This document shows, in pieces, positions 24,349-34,562 of a DNA stretch of 64,000 nucleotides. The notes under the pieces are model-generated. The model had not been told where the DNA came from, did no database searches, and saw only the letters and a program-made list of their open reading frames with translations. Within the stretch, counting starts at the first letter, position 1, and each line of letters begins with the position of its first letter. The position numbers and the translations under genes are program-made. Source of the stretch: Nocardioides anomalus (GTDB lineage: Bacteria > Actinomycetota > Actinomycetes > Propionibacteriales > Nocardioidaceae); contig NZ_CP049257.1 in assembly GCF_011046535.1 (NCBI RefSeq), positions 3,906,001 to 3,970,000 on the forward strand. The letters are read 5' to 3'.

Positions 24349-26508
24349 ATGACGTTGGACAGCGCCGACCCGGCCGTGGCGAACCGCGGCGACGGCGTCC
24401 CCGAGGAGCCCTTCGACGTCGAGCCGCCGTACGTCGTGAGCGACGAGGCGCTGGCCGCGGTGGAGAAGTACGACGACCGCTTCCTCGACCGCGAGCTGTC
24501 CTGGCTGCGGCTCAACCAGCGGGTGCTGGAGCTGGCCGAGGACGAGGCCCAGCCGCTGCTCGAGCGGGTGCGGTTCGCGGCCATCTTCACCAGCAACCTC
24601 GACGAGTTCTTCATGGTCCGGGTGGCGGGGCTCAAGCGCCGGATCGCGGCGGGGCTGGCGGTGCGGGCGGCGTCCGGGATGATGCCGCGCGAGGTGCTCG
24701 AGCGGCTCTGGGAGCGCTCGCGGGTGCTCAGCGAGCGGCACGCGCAGCTGTTCGCCGACGTGCTGGTCCCCGAGCTGCGCGAGGCCGGCATCGAGCTGGT
24801 CCGGTGGGCCGACCTCGACCGCGACGAGCAGAAGGTCTGCAAGAAGCTCTTCAAGGACCGGATCTTCCCGGTCCTGACGCCGCTGGCCGTCGACCCGGCG
24901 CACCCGTTCCCCTACATCTCCGGGCTCTCGCTCAACCTCGCGGTCACGCTGCGCAACCCCAAGACCGGCAAGGAGCACTTCGCCCGGGTCAAGGTGCCGC
25001 CGATCTTCGACCGGTTCGTGCCGCTCGGCAACCAACGGTTCGTGCCGCTGGAGGACGTGATCGGTGAGCACCTCAAGCGGCTGTTCCCCGGCATGGAGAT
25101 CCTCGAGGTGCACACCTTCCGGGTGACCCGCAACGAGGACCTCGAGGTCGAGGAGGACGACGCCGAGAACATCCTCGCCGCCCTCGAGAAGGAGCTGCTG
25201 CGCCGCCGCTTCGGCCCGCCGGTGCGCCTCGAGGTCGAGGAGACCATCTCCCAGGGCGTGCTCGACCTGCTGGTCACCGAGCTCGGGGTCAGCCAGCAGG
25301 AGGTGGTCCGGCTGCCCGGGCCGCTGGACCTGCGCGGGCTGCACGGCATCGCCGACCAGAACCGCGAGGAGCTCAAGTACGCCGCCTTCGTGCCGACCAC
25401 GCACCCGCTGCTGGCCGAGGTCGAGTCGTCCGCGCCGGTGGACGTGTTCAAGGCGACCCGTCGCCACGACGTGCTCCTGCACCACCCCTACGACTCGTTC
25501 GCCACCTCGGTGCAGCGCTTCATCGAGCAGGCCGCGGCCGACCCGCACGTGCTGGCCATCAAGCAGACGCTCTACCGGACCTCCGGCGACTCACCGATCA
25601 TCGACGCCCTCATCGACGCCGCCGAGGCCGGCAAGCAGGTGCTGGTGCTGGTCGAGATCAAGGCCCGCTTCGACGAGGAGGCCAACATCCGCTGGGCCCG
25701 CAAGCTGGAGCAGGCGGGCTGCCACGTCGTCTACGGCCAGGTGGGGCTCAAGACCCACTGCAAGCTGGCCCTGGTGGTGCGCGACGAGCCCGAGGGCATC
25801 CGCCGCTACACCCACATCGGGACCGGCAACTACAACTCCAAGACCGCGCGGATGTACGAGGACCTCGGGCTGCTCACGACCGACGAGCTGATCGGCGAGG
25901 ACGTCGCGCACCTGTTCAACAACCTCTCGGGCTTCGCGCGCAACCCGTCCTACGAGCAGCTGCTGGTCGCGCCGGACTCCGTGCGCTCGGGGCTGGTGTC
26001 CCGCATCCAGCGCGAGATCGAGCACCACCAGGCCGGTCGCCCGGCGCGGATCCGGATGAAGATGAACTCCCTGGTCGACGAGCGGGTCATCGACACGCTC
26101 TACCTCGCGGCCCAGCAGGGCGTCCCGGTCCAGCTGCTGACCCGCGCCATGTGCGCGCTGCGGCCCGGTGTGCCCGGCCTGTCGGAGTCGATCGAGGTCC
26201 GCTCGATCCTGGGCCGGTTCCTCGAGCACAGCCGGGTCTACTGGTTCGACAACGGCGGGGAGCCCGAGGCCTGGATCGGCTCGGCGGACATGATGCACCG
26301 CAACCTCGACCGTCGCGTCGAGGTGCTGGTGCGGCTCCCGGAGGTCGAGCTGGTCGGCGAGGTCGGGTGGATGCTGGACCTCGCGTTCGCGCCCGACACG
26401 GCGGCGTGGGAGCTGCGCAGCGACGGCGACTGGGTGCGCGGCGCGGGCCGCACGGCGTACCAGGAGGCGCTGATCGAGCGCCACCGGCGCCGGCGTACGG
26501 GTGGGTGA
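24349..26508 (+). CDS. ppk: Polyphosphate kinase 1
   Basis: The 719-residue product makes polyphosphate from ATP, and reverses the reaction, by way of a phosphohistidine. The N-terminal domain has [18 protein letters not shown] and [15 protein letters not shown]. The catalytic HxK-type His lies in [12 protein letters not shown] and is followed by [21 protein letters not shown]. The second phospholipase-D-like His is in [14 protein letters not shown]. Length is normal. It opens a phosphate cluster with DUF47 and pit downstream and pst further on. Confidence 0.96.
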   Translation: MTLDSADPAVANRGDGVPEEPFDVEPPYVVSDEALAAVEKYDDRFLDRELSWLRLNQRVLELAEDEAQPLLERVRFAAIFTSNLDEFFMVRVAGLKRRIAAGLAVRAASGMMPREVLERLWERSRVLSERHAQLFADVLVPELREAGIELVRWADLDRDEQKVCKKLFKDRIFPVLTPLAVDPAHPFPYISGLSLNLAVTLRNPKTGKEHFARVKVPPIFDRFVPLGNQRFVPLEDVIGEHLKRLFPGMEILEVHTFRVTRNEDLEVEEDDAENILAALEKELLRRRFGPPVRLEVEETISQGVLDLLVTELGVSQQEVVRLPGPLDLRGLHGIADQNREELKYAAFVPTTHPLLAEVESSAPVDVFKATRRHDVLLHHPYDSFATSVQRFIEQAAADPHVLAIKQTLYRTSGDSPIIDALIDAAEAGKQVLVLVEIKARFDEEANIRWARKLEQAGCHVVYGQVGLKTHCKLALVVRDEPEGIRRYTHIGTGNYNSKTARMYEDLGLLTTDELIGEDVAHLFNNLSGFARNPSYEQLLVAPDSVRSGLVSRIQREIEHHQAGRPARIRMKMNSLVDERVIDTLYLAAQQGVPVQLLTRAMCALRPGVPGLSESIEVRSILGRFLEHSRVYWFDNGGEPEAWIGSADMMHRNLDRRVEVLVRLPEVELVGEVGWMLDLAFAPDTAAWELRSDGDWVRGAGRTAYQEALIERHRRRRTGG

Positions 26509-26520
26509 ACAGGCCCTGAC

Positions 26521-26551
26521 TTGCACTCCTCGGCCGGACACCCCCTAGGCT
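26521..26551 (+). promoter_or_regulatory. Predicted promoter of DUF47-pit operon
   Basis: TTGCAC (26521-26526) and TAGGCT (26546-26551) are separated by 19 nt. This would start transcription about 60 nt upstream of the GTG at 26622. Confidence 0.45.
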
Positions 26552-26621
26552 GTTCGGCGGTCCAGAGGCCGGTCCGGCCGAGGGTCGCAACCGGTACCGC
26601 CCAACCGCCAGGAGTGAGTCA

Positions 26622-27239
26622 GTGGCCCTGCGCTTCCGCCCGGTCGACACGTCGTTCTACGACCTGTTCACCGAGTCGGCCCAGCACCTGGTGGTCGGCG
26701 CCGCCCTGCTCGCCGAGATGCTCAGCGAGACCGCGGTCCACGCCGACGTCGCGGCACGCATGCGCCAGGCCGAGCACGAGGCCGACGAGACCACCCACGC
26801 GCTGTTCAAGCGGGTGAACTCGACCTTCGTCACGCCGTTCGACCGCGAGGACATCTACCGCCTCGGGTCGGGCCTCGACGACGTCATGGACATGATGGAC
26901 GAGGTCGTCGACCTGATCCTGCTCTACGAGGTCAAGGTCCTGCCCGCCGAGCTGTCCGAGCAGGTCGACGTGCTCCAGCGCTGTGCCGAGCTCACCGCGG
27001 CCGCGATGCCGGGGCTGCGCACGCCGGGCAACCTCGAGGAGTTCTGGATCGAGGTCAACCGGCTCGAGAACGCCGGCGACAAGAACCACCGCCGGATCCT
27101 GGCCAAGCTGTTCTCGGGTGAGTTCAAGACCATCGAGGTCCTCAAGCTCAAGGACATCGTGGAGGCGCTCGAGGGCGCGATCGACGCCTTCGAGAGCGTC
27201 GCGAACATCGTCGAGCAGATCGCCGTCAAGGAGAGCTGA
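26622..27239 (+). CDS. DUF47 family PhoU-like protein (Pit accessory)
   Basis: The 205-residue all-helical protein belongs to the DUF47/PhoU-like group, with acidic metal-binding patches AEHEADETTH and LDDVMDMMDEVVD and the repeat-like ENAGDKNHRRIL. Such proteins are encoded directly before Pit phosphate transporters and are thought to regulate them. The gene ends 7 nt before pit. AGGAG lies upstream of the GTG start. Confidence 0.9.
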   Translation: MALRFRPVDTSFYDLFTESAQHLVVGAALLAEMLSETAVHADVAARMRQAEHEADETTHALFKRVNSTFVTPFDREDIYRLGSGLDDVMDMMDEVVDLILLYEVKVLPAELSEQVDVLQRCAELTAAAMPGLRTPGNLEEFWIEVNRLENAGDKNHRRILAKLFSGEFKTIEVLKLKDIVEALEGAIDAFESVANIVEQIAVKES

Positions 27240-27246
27240 GCCCCAC

Positions 27247-28269
27247 ATGGAGCTCGCGATCGTGATCGCGGTCGTGGTCGTCGCCCTGGCCTTCGACTAC
27301 ACCAACGGCTTCCACGACGCCGCCAACGCCATCGCCACCTCGGTGTCGACGCGTGCGCTGACCCCCCGCATCGCGCTCACCCTGGCCGCGGTCATGAACT
27401 TCGTCGGCGCGCTGCTCGGCCAGGAGGTCGCCAAGACCGTCCAGGGCGTGCTGACCATCGACGGCGTCTCGGAGAACCACGGCCTGGTCATCGTGCTCGC
27501 CGGCTTGCTCGGCGCGATCACCTGGAACCTCATCACCTGGTACTTCGGGCTGCCGTCGTCCTCCTCGCACGCCCTCATCGGCGGCCTGGTCGGCGCCGGG
27601 CTCGCCGGCGGCGTGACCATCGAGTGGTCGACGATCCTCGACAAGGTCATCATCCCGATGGTGGCCTCGCCGATCGTCGGCTTCGCGCTGGCCTTCGCGA
27701 TCATGCTCGCGATCATGTGGATCTTCCGCCGCCGCAACCCGCACCGGGTCTTCCGCGGCTTCCGGATCATGCAGACCCTCTCGGCCGCCGGGCTCGCACT
27801 CGGCCACGGCCTCCAGGACGCCCAGAAGACGATGGGCGTCATCTTCCTGGCCGTGACCACCGCCGGCTACTACACCAACGCCGCGGGCGAGCCCCGGGAC
27901 GGCCTGCCGCTGTGGATCGTGCTCGCCTCCGCCGGCGCCATCTCCTTCGGCACCTACTCCGGCGGCTGGCGCATCATGCGCACCCTGGGCCGCCGCATCA
28001 TCCACCTCGACCCCGCCCGCGGCTTCTCCGCCGAGACCGCCGGCACGATCGTGCTCTACACGACCGCCTTCGTCTTCGAGGCGCCCATCTCCACGACCCA
28101 CACCATCACGTCGGCGATCATGGGCGCCGGCGCCACCAAGCGCTTCTCCGCCGTCCGCTGGGGCGTGGCCCGCTCGATCGTCACCGCCTGGGTGCTGACC
28201 TTCCCCATGGCCGGCTCCGCCGCCGCGGTGGTCTACCTGATCTGCCGGTTCGTCTTCCAGCTGCCCTGA
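27247..28269 (+). CDS. pit: Low-affinity inorganic phosphate transporter
   Basis: The 340-residue polytopic membrane protein has the Pit/PiT signature FDYTNGFHDAANAIAT at the N-terminus and its inverted counterpart ALGHGLQDAQKTMG in the middle, plus GLPSSSSHALIGGLVGAG. It moves metal-phosphate with protons. The operon with DUF47 is typical. It is closed by a strong hairpin at 28277-28307. Confidence 0.95.
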   Translation: MELAIVIAVVVVALAFDYTNGFHDAANAIATSVSTRALTPRIALTLAAVMNFVGALLGQEVAKTVQGVLTIDGVSENHGLVIVLAGLLGAITWNLITWYFGLPSSSSHALIGGLVGAGLAGGVTIEWSTILDKVIIPMVASPIVGFALAFAIMLAIMWIFRRRNPHRVFRGFRIMQTLSAAGLALGHGLQDAQKTMGVIFLAVTTAGYYTNAAGEPRDGLPLWIVLASAGAISFGTYSGGWRIMRTLGRRIIHLDPARGFSAETAGTIVLYTTAFVFEAPISTTHTITSAIMGAGATKRFSAVRWGVARSIVTAWVLTFPMAGSAAAVVYLICRFVFQLP

Positions 28270-28276
28270 GCGCACG

Positions 28277-28307
28277 ACCGGCCCCGACCCTGCGGGCCGG
28301 GACCGGT
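28277..28307. terminator. Hairpin between convergent pit and secreted-protein genes
   Basis: Two 14-nt arms (28277-28290 and 28294-28307) pair at 12 of 14 positions as Watson-Crick, with G-T pairs at the others on one strand, around a 3-nt loop. The position between convergent stops fits a two-way terminator. Confidence 0.7.
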
Positions 28308-28323
28308 CTGCGGTGCTGGTCGG

Positions 28324-30219
28324 CTACTTCTTCTTCTTCTTGGCCTTGAGCTTGTAGGTCAAGGTCGTGGTCGTCGTGTTGCCGGCCCGGTCGGTGGCCG
28401 TCGCCGTCACGACGTACTTCTTGCCCTTCTTCTTCTGCGTGATGGTGCAGCCGGCCACGCCGGACAGCGTGTCGGTGGCCTCGCACGTCGGCTTCTTCTT
28501 CTTGGGGTAGGCCTTGCCCTTCTTCACGCCCTTGATCGCCACCGTCGGCGCCACGGTGTCGATGTCGATGTCGGTCGCGCTCGCCTGGACCGTCGTGCCC
28601 CCGGTGTCGGAGATCGACCGGGTCACCGACTGGTCGGCTCCCGAGCCGCCCAGCGTGACGGGCGCGGGACAGCCCCCGCTCAGCGGCAGGGAGCCCGCGG
28701 TGCACGCGAACGTGACGGTCACCGGGGCGCCGTACCAGCCGGCGGCGGTCTTCGCCTTGGCCGAGGTCAGCGATGCGGTGAGGCGGGGAAGCGAGCAGTT
28801 GAGCGTCCCGACGCGGATCACGTGGCCGTCGGTGTTGCTGTCGTCGGCGTAGAAGGTCGGCTTCAGCCCGTTGACGCACTCACTCTGCGGGGCGATGGCG
28901 AAGCCCTCGTTGTTGAGGTTCGCAGAGCCGGGGTTGCCCGGACGCTCGAAGAACCCGGTCCGCGCGAAGGCGCCCGAGGCGTTGACCTCGAACGTCGCCG
29001 TGCGGCCGCCGCAGGTGTCGTCGCAGACGGCCCACAGCTTCCGGGTGCCCGGTTCGTAGGTCAGGTCCATCACGCTCGGGAAGCCGCTCGGGAACGAGGC
29101 CACCCTGGTGTAGGCCGAGCCGGTGAGGTCCAGCGCGTAGGCGTAGACGGTCCCCGTCTGCTCCACGCCGACGAAGAAGAGGCCGGTGCCGTGGTGGGGG
29201 TAGCTCGCCGGGTCGTAGACCAGCCCGCCACCGGTCCTGAACCCCTTGCTCGTCAGGTAGCTGTCCGGCACCCAGGTGACGCCCTCGAGCGCCATGTTGT
29301 CGTCGAGAACGGGGATGTCCGAGGCCAAGTCGGCCGCGAGGTTCCACTCGTGCGCGGCGGTCAGGGTGGCGCCGGGGCCGTCCACGAACTGCAGGATCGA
29401 CGGGCGGCTCACCTTGCTGACGGCTTCACGCTCGGTGGAGGAGAAGAACCCACCCGCGACGCCGGCGCCGGTGAGCGTCAACCCCTCGGTGTCGGGCGCT
29501 GTGACGCCGCCCGGGAAGAACAAGGTCTTGGCGCCGTTCGTGCCGTAGGTCGTGTCGCGGACCCAGGTGGCCCCACTCCTGACCAGCTTGTAGAGCGTGC
29601 CTTCGGTGTTCTGGACCGCCCACAGCGTCGCGGGGTTGCCGCCGTCGGCCGCCTGGTAGGCCAATCCACTGACGTCGTCGCCGGCCGCGTTCGCGGCCCC
29701 GACGGTGAACGTGTTGGCGCCGTCGGCCACAGCGGTCGCGTTGCCTCCCGGCCATGGCGAGGCCGGGCCACAGACGTTGGCGGAGTTCTTGCTGGGCGTG
29801 GCGTCCACGAACCCGCCCGTGCCGTCGGGGCACCGTGAGTACGTCCCGTGGGCCGGCGACGTCCACGTGAAGCTGTCCAGCTCGGAGGCGCTCCCCGGAG
29901 TCATGAAGCGCGCCTTGTCGCTGTCACCGAGGCTGCCGACGTCCAGGGTGAAGAGGGCGCCCGGTTGGATCGTGGTGCCGGCCGGGATGGTGAAGATGTT
30001 GTTGCCCGAGTCCCGGATCACGTAGCTGGAGATGTCGACCGGCGAACCGCCGGTGTTGATCAGCTCGACCCAGTCGTCGGGGAAGCCGTCCTGGGACTCG
30101 ATCTCGTTGATCTTGACGTCGGTGTCGGCCGCGTGAGCGGGCGACGGCAGTGTCGCCAGGACGCCGAGCGCCAGCAGTGCCGAGGTCGCGGTGGACAGGA
30201 CGAGATGACGCGTGCGCAC
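28324..30219 (-). CDS. Secreted lamin-tail / beta-propeller protein with poly-Lys C-terminus
   Basis: The 631-residue product has a signal peptide (cleavage near PSPAHA). A lamin-tail domain follows (INEIESQDGFPDDWVELINT near residues 35-150), then a propeller-like region of repeated Tyr/Gly/Asp-rich blades with NMALEGVTWVP and NNEGFAIAP. The glutamates of those blades resemble SdiA-regulated or phytase-like esterase propellers. An Ig-like tail ends in KLKAKKKKK. The position between pit and pst hints at extracellular phosphate esters, but this is inference only. The GTG at 30219 was chosen because it directly precedes RTRHLVLS of the signal peptide; an upstream GTG at 30243 is possible. Confidence 0.65.
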   Translation of the reverse strand: MRTRHLVLSTATSALLALGVLATLPSPAHAADTDVKINEIESQDGFPDDWVELINTGGSPVDISSYVIRDSGNNIFTIPAGTTIQPGALFTLDVGSLGDSDKARFMTPGSASELDSFTWTSPAHGTYSRCPDGTGGFVDATPSKNSANVCGPASPWPGGNATAVADGANTFTVGAANAAGDDVSGLAYQAADGGNPATLWAVQNTEGTLYKLVRSGATWVRDTTYGTNGAKTLFFPGGVTAPDTEGLTLTGAGVAGGFFSSTEREAVSKVSRPSILQFVDGPGATLTAAHEWNLAADLASDIPVLDDNMALEGVTWVPDSYLTSKGFRTGGGLVYDPASYPHHGTGLFFVGVEQTGTVYAYALDLTGSAYTRVASFPSGFPSVMDLTYEPGTRKLWAVCDDTCGGRTATFEVNASGAFARTGFFERPGNPGSANLNNEGFAIAPQSECVNGLKPTFYADDSNTDGHVIRVGTLNCSLPRLTASLTSAKAKTAAGWYGAPVTVTFACTAGSLPLSGGCPAPVTLGGSGADQSVTRSISDTGGTTVQASATDIDIDTVAPTVAIKGVKKGKAYPKKKKPTCEATDTLSGVAGCTITQKKKGKKYVVTATATDRAGNTTTTTLTYKLKAKKKKK

Positions 30220-30238
30220 GGTGCCCCCAGGGTGATCA

Positions 30239-30256
30239 CTCACCCGAGCGGGTGAG
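30239..30256. promoter_or_regulatory. Inverted repeat upstream of secreted-protein gene
   Basis: CTCACCC (30239-30245) and GGGTGAG (30250-30256) form a perfect 7-bp inverted repeat with a 4-nt spacer, about 20 nt upstream of the GTG. It is a possible operator; the cognate factor is unknown. Confidence 0.4.
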
Positions 30257-30327
30257 GACTGACGGGCACGCTAGGCGGTCTCGGCCCTCAGCACCATGGC
30301 CCGCCGTGGTGGTCCTGAGGACGTGTC

Positions 30328-31107
30328 TCAGCCGAAGCGGCCCGAGATGTAGGCCTCGGTGGCCTCGTTGTCGGGGTTGCTGAACATCTTCTTGGTGCTG
30401 TTGAACTCCACCAGGTGACCGGGCTGGCCGGCGGCCTTGAGGTTGAAGAAGCCGGTGTCGTCGGAGACGCGGGCGGCCTGCTGCATGTTGTGGGTGACGA
30501 TGACGATCGTGTACTCGGACTTGAGCTCGTGGATCAGGTCCTCGACGGCCGAGGTGGAGATGGGGTCGAGGGCCGAGCAGGGCTCGTCCATGAGGAGGAC
30601 CTGGGGCTGGACGGCGATCGCGCGGGCGATGCAGAGGCGCTGCTGCTGACCGCCGGAGAGGCCCATGCCGGGCTTGTTGAGGCGGTCCTTGACCTCGTTC
30701 CAGAGGTTGGCGCCGCGCAGCGACTTCTCGACGATGGCGTCCTGCTCGGCCTTCTTCATCCGCTTGGAGTTGAGCCGGTTGCCCGCGAGGACGTTGTCGT
30801 AGATCGACATCGTGGGGAACGGGTTGGGGCGCTGGAAGACCATGCCGATCTGGCGGCGTACGGCGACGGGGTCGATCGCGTGGTCGTAGAGGGACTGGCC
30901 GTCGACCATGATCTTGCCCTCGACGCGGGCGCCGGGGATGACCTCGTGCATGCGGTTGAGGGAGCGGAGCACGGTGGACTTGCCGCAGCCGGAGGGGCCG
31001 ATGAACGCGGTCACCGACCGCGCCTTGATGGTCATGTTGACGCCCTGCACGGCGAGGAAGTCGCCGTAGTAGATGTCCAGGTCGGAGACGTCGATGCTCT
31101 TGGCCAT
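30328..31107 (-). CDS. pstB: Phosphate ABC transporter ATP-binding protein
   Basis: The 259-residue ATPase has Walker [10 protein letters not shown], signature [15 protein letters not shown], Walker [14 protein letters not shown] and a switch His in IVTHNMQQA. PstB energises high-affinity phosphate import with PstSCA. It is the last gene of the operon and lies 5 nt after pstA. No phoU follows on this strand. Confidence 0.97.
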   Translation of the reverse strand: MAKSIDVSDLDIYYGDFLAVQGVNMTIKARSVTAFIGPSGCGKSTVLRSLNRMHEVIPGARVEGKIMVDGQSLYDHAIDPVAVRRQIGMVFQRPNPFPTMSIYDNVLAGNRLNSKRMKKAEQDAIVEKSLRGANLWNEVKDRLNKPGMGLSGGQQQRLCIARAIAVQPQVLLMDEPCSALDPISTSAVEDLIHELKSEYTIVIVTHNMQQAARVSDDTGFFNLKAAGQPGHLVEFNSTKKMFSNPDNEATEAYISGRFG

Positions 31108-31112
31108 GGTGA

Positions 31113-32207
31113 TCAGCCCTTCTTGACTGCGAAGATGCGGCCGACGAGGCGGGCCAGCAGGTTGAGCGCCATCACGATGGCGATGAGGACGAGGGCGGCG
31201 CCCCAGGCCCGTGCGATGCCGGGGGCCTCGGCGCCGGGCGGGGCGTCGAAGGCGACCGTGCCCGGCTGGGTGAACGAGTAGTAGATGTAGACCGGCAGGG
31301 TCGTCATGCGCTCGCCGAACAGGTTGAAGTTCACCGAGTCGGTCTTGCCGGCGATGACCAGCAGCGGGGCGGTCTCGCCGATGACCCGGGCGATGGCGAG
31401 CATGACGCCGGTGATGATGCCGCCCAGCGAGGTGGGCACGACGACCTTGACGATGGTGCGCCACTTCGGGACGCCGAGGGCGTACGACGCCTCGCGCAGG
31501 TCGTCGGGGACTAGGCGCAGCATCTCCTCGGTGGAGCGCACGACGATCGGGATCATCAGCAGCGAGAGGGCCACCGAGCCGCCGAAGCCGAAGCGGATCT
31601 GCGGGCCGAAGATCAGCACGAACAGCGCCAGCGCGAAGAGACCGGCCACGATCGAGGGGATGCCGGTCATCACGTCGACCAGGAAGGTGATCCAGCGCGC
31701 GAGGCGGGTGCCCTTGCCGTACTCGACCAGGTAGATCGCGCAGAACAGCCCGACCGGGACCGAGATGATCGCGGCGGCCAGCGTGACCAGCAGGGTGCCG
31801 ATGATCGCGTGGTAGATGCCGCCCTGCGCGTCGCCCACGACGTTGCGCATGTCGTAGGTGAGGAAGGCGCCGTTGATCTCGCCGAGGCCCTTGCTCAGCA
31901 CCGTGTAGATCAGCCACACGAGCGGGATCACGGCCACACCGAACGCGGTCCACACCAGCGAGGTCATCAGCCGGTCCACCGCACCGCGGCGGCCCTCGAT
32001 GCTGGCCGACCAGAGCGGCAGCCCGACGATGAAGAGGACGGCGGTCAGCGCGACGAAGGCGGGGATGCCCCAGCCCAGGAGCAGGGCCAGCAGCCCGGCG
32101 GCGCCGAAGGCGACCACGGCCACCAGGCCGGGCGCCCAGGTGGGCAGCCGCGGCGCGGTCAGCGGCAGGGAGGCCCGCGAGCTGGGCGGTGCGTCGACGG
32201 TGCTCAT
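31113..32207 (-). CDS. pstA: Phosphate ABC transporter permease PstA
   Basis: The 364-residue permease carries the EAA-like loop [22 protein letters not shown] and the ending typical of PstA. It is longer than the common 280-300 residues because of an N-terminal extension with two extra hydrophobic segments (about residues 27-46 and 50-66). Its ATG overlaps the pstC stop (ATGA). Confidence 0.95.
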   Translation of the reverse strand: MSTVDAPPSSRASLPLTAPRLPTWAPGLVAVVAFGAAGLLALLLGWGIPAFVALTAVLFIVGLPLWSASIEGRRGAVDRLMTSLVWTAFGVAVIPLVWLIYTVLSKGLGEINGAFLTYDMRNVVGDAQGGIYHAIIGTLLVTLAAAIISVPVGLFCAIYLVEYGKGTRLARWITFLVDVMTGIPSIVAGLFALALFVLIFGPQIRFGFGGSVALSLLMIPIVVRSTEEMLRLVPDDLREASYALGVPKWRTIVKVVVPTSLGGIITGVMLAIARVIGETAPLLVIAGKTDSVNFNLFGERMTTLPVYIYYSFTQPGTVAFDAPPGAEAPGIARAWGAALVLIAIVMALNLLARLVGRIFAVKKG

Positions 32208-33148
32208 CGGGTCAGCTTCCGCTCGGACCGGGCGACCACCGCGCGGGCGGCGAAGTTGACGCCGAAGGTGAAGGCGAACAGCACCAGGCCGGTCGCGATC
32301 AGCACGGCGAGCTTGGCCGGTGTCGCCTCGGCGAAGCTCGAGGCGATGTTGGAGGCGATGGTCGCGGGGTTGGTGTTGCTGATCATGTTGAGGGTGATGA
32401 CGGGGCTGGCCGAGAGCACCATGGCGACCGCCATGGTCTCGCCGAGGGCCCGGCCCAGGCCCAGCATGATCGCGGAGACCATGCCCGAGCGGGCGTACGG
32501 GAAGACGGCGTAGCGGATCATCTCCCAGCGCGTCGCGCCGAGGGCCAGCGCGGCCTCCTCGTGCAGGCGCGGGGCCTGGGCGAAGATCTCGCGGGAGATG
32601 GCGGTGATGATCGGCAGGATCATGATGGCGAGCACCACCCCGGCGGTGAGCACGGTCTTGCCGGTCACCGACGCCGGCCCCTTGAAGAAGGGGATGAAGC
32701 CGAGGTTGTCGTCGAGCCACTGCTGCACGGTGACCAGGTGCGGCGCGAGGGTGCGGGCGCCCCAGAGGCCGAAGACCACGGAGGGTACGGCGGCCAGCAG
32801 GTCGATCACGTAGGCCACCGGCACGGCCAGCGCGCGGGGCGCGTAGTGGCTGATGAACAGGGCGATGCCCAGCGCGAACGGCACCGCGATCACCAGCGCG
32901 ATGAGCGCGGCGAAGATCGTGCCGAAGAGCAGGCGGCCGACGTAGGGCCAGAAGCTGTCGAGCGGGGCGTAGTTGCCCGCCGGCTTGCTGATGCCGGGGA
33001 TGCCCTCGACGGCGAGGAAGATGAAGACGGCCGCCAGGGCTCCGAGGATGACGAACCCGGCGCCGGTGGCGAGGCCGCGGAAGATCCGGTCGCCACGCTG
33101 CGTCGCGGGCCCGGCCTGGGGCGGCTCAGTCTCGGTGGTGGTGGTCAC
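32204..33148 (-). CDS. pstC: Phosphate ABC transporter permease PstC
   Basis: The 314-residue permease has six main membrane segments and the cytoplasmic coupling loop [21 protein letters not shown]. It pairs with PstA to form the channel. AGGAG lies upstream of the GTG at 33148. A stem-loop separates it from pstS. Confidence 0.95.
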   Translation of the reverse strand: MTTTTETEPPQAGPATQRGDRIFRGLATGAGFVILGALAAVFIFLAVEGIPGISKPAGNYAPLDSFWPYVGRLLFGTIFAALIALVIAVPFALGIALFISHYAPRALAVPVAYVIDLLAAVPSVVFGLWGARTLAPHLVTVQQWLDDNLGFIPFFKGPASVTGKTVLTAGVVLAIMILPIITAISREIFAQAPRLHEEAALALGATRWEMIRYAVFPYARSGMVSAIMLGLGRALGETMAVAMVLSASPVITLNMISNTNPATIASNIASSFAEATPAKLAVLIATGLVLFAFTFGVNFAARAVVARSERKLTR

Positions 33149-33197
33149 GCTGCTCCTGCTGGATGGGGTCCGACAGTGATCGGTCCCGGACCGCGGT

Positions 33198-33229
33198 GCG
33201 GCGAGCCGGCCGGCTGGCCGACTCGCCGC
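33198..33229 (-). terminator. Stem-loop between pstS and pstC
   Basis: An 8-bp stem, GCGGCGAG (33198-33205) with CTCGCCGC (33222-33229), is extended by CGGCC/GGCCG around a 4-nt loop after one mismatch. Such elements between a binding-protein gene and its permeases often leave more binding protein than transporter. Confidence 0.55.
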
Positions 33230-33256
33230 TCCACGGTGTCGAGGACCTCTCGGGCC

Positions 33257-34387
33257 TTACTTGATCTGCTCGATGATCCCGGAGGCCTCGTCGGCCAGCG
33301 AGGAGTCGAGCGGCGCGGAGCCGGCCTGCTCGGCGGCGGCCTGCTGGCCCTCCTCCGAGACGACGTAGGAGAGGAAGCCCTTGACGAGCGCCCCCTCGTT
33401 GGCGTCGTCGTAGGTCGGGCACGCGAGCAGGTACGACGTGAGCAGCAGCGGGTAGGCGCCCGAGTCGGTGTCGGTGCGGTCGATCTCGATCGCCATGTCG
33501 GTGTCGTCGCGACCCTCGGCCCGCGGCGAGTTCGCCACGACCTGCGCCGCACCCTCGGCCGAGGGCTTGTTGAACTCCTCGCCCACGCCGAGCGAGGCGA
33601 TGCCGAGGCCGCCGGCCTGGCTCTCGTCGGCGTACCCGATGGTGCCGTCGCCGGACTTCACCGCGGCCACCAGGCCGGAGGTGCCCTCAGCGGCCTCGCC
33701 GCCCTGGATCGGCCAGACGCCGTCCGGGTCGTAGGTCCAGGCGCCGTTGGCGGCCTTGGAGAGGTAGTCGGTGAAGTTGCTCGTGGTGCCGGAGTCGTCG
33801 GAGCGGTGCACCGGCGTGATGGCGGTGTCCGGCAGGTCGGCGTCCGGGTTGTCGGCCGCGATCGCGTCGTCGTTCCACTTGGTGATCTGGCCGTCGAAGA
33901 TCGCCGCGATGGTCTCGGGCTTGAGGTTCAGCTCGTCCACGCCGGAGAGGTTGTAGATGACGGCGATGGGGCTGATGTACGCCGGGACCTCGATGACGCT
34001 GCCACCGCAGCGCTGCTTGGCGGCGTCGAGCTCGCCCTCGTCGGTGCTCAGCGCCGAGTCGGAGCCGGCGAACGAGTAGGCCTTGGAGATGAAGTTCTCG
34101 CGCCCGGTGCCGGAGCCGACCGGGTCGTAGTTGACGGTCGCGCCGGAGTTGGCGCTCTGGAAGCCGGCGCGCCACACACCCTGCGCGGACTCCTGGGCGG
34201 ACGAGCCGCCACCGTTGAGGGTGCCGGTCAGGTCGCCGCCGCCCGTGTCGGTGCTGCTGCTGCTTCCGCCGTCGCTGGCGCTGCCGCCGTCGTCGTCGGA
34301 GTCGTTCGCGGCGCCGCAGCCGGTGAGGGCCAAGGCGAGCGCGGCGATGCCGGGCACCACGGCACGACGGATGGACAAGCTGTTCAC
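33257..34387 (-). CDS. pstS: Phosphate-binding lipoprotein PstS
   Basis: The 376-residue product has lipobox LTGC followed by an Asp/Ser/Gly linker. It carries the PstS ligand regions GGSSAQESAQ, SGTGRENFIS, FAGSDSALS and HRSDDSGTTSNFTDYL. It captures phosphate at the cell surface. AGGAG lies upstream of the GTG and a PHO box lies about 70 nt upstream. Confidence 0.96.
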   Translation of the reverse strand: MNSLSIRRAVVPGIAALALALTGCGAANDSDDDGGSASDGGSSSSTDTGGGDLTGTLNGGGSSAQESAQGVWRAGFQSANSGATVNYDPVGSGTGRENFISKAYSFAGSDSALSTDEGELDAAKQRCGGSVIEVPAYISPIAVIYNLSGVDELNLKPETIAAIFDGQITKWNDDAIAADNPDADLPDTAITPVHRSDDSGTTSNFTDYLSKAANGAWTYDPDGVWPIQGGEAAEGTSGLVAAVKSGDGTIGYADESQAGGLGIASLGVGEEFNKPSAEGAAQVVANSPRAEGRDDTDMAIEIDRTDTDSGAYPLLLTSYLLACPTYDDANEGALVKGFLSYVVSEEGQQAAAEQAGSAPLDSSLADEASGIIEQIK

Positions 34388-34457
34388 AACGATTCTCCTG
34401 AGTCGTCTCGGGACTTACGCCGTGAACGTAGGGAGCCGAGGTGTCTGGTCCGGCGGG

Positions 34458-34479
34458 CCCGGGTGAACGAGGCGTGAAC
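34458..34479 (-). promoter_or_regulatory. PHO box upstream of pstS
   Basis: On the minus strand two 11-nt direct repeats abut: GTTCACGCCTC (34479-34469) and GTTCACCCGGG (34468-34458). This matches the PhoP-binding direct repeats described in Streptomyces. A third GTTCACG lies at 34427-34421, nearer the gene but not in 11-nt phase. Confidence 0.75.
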
Positions 34480-34562
34480 GGAGCCGGTCCGTCTGATGGC
34501 GCTCAGCCGGGCGTGAGACGTACACCACGTGAACGACCCCGTGGGGCCCGTCCGGGCGTGCC

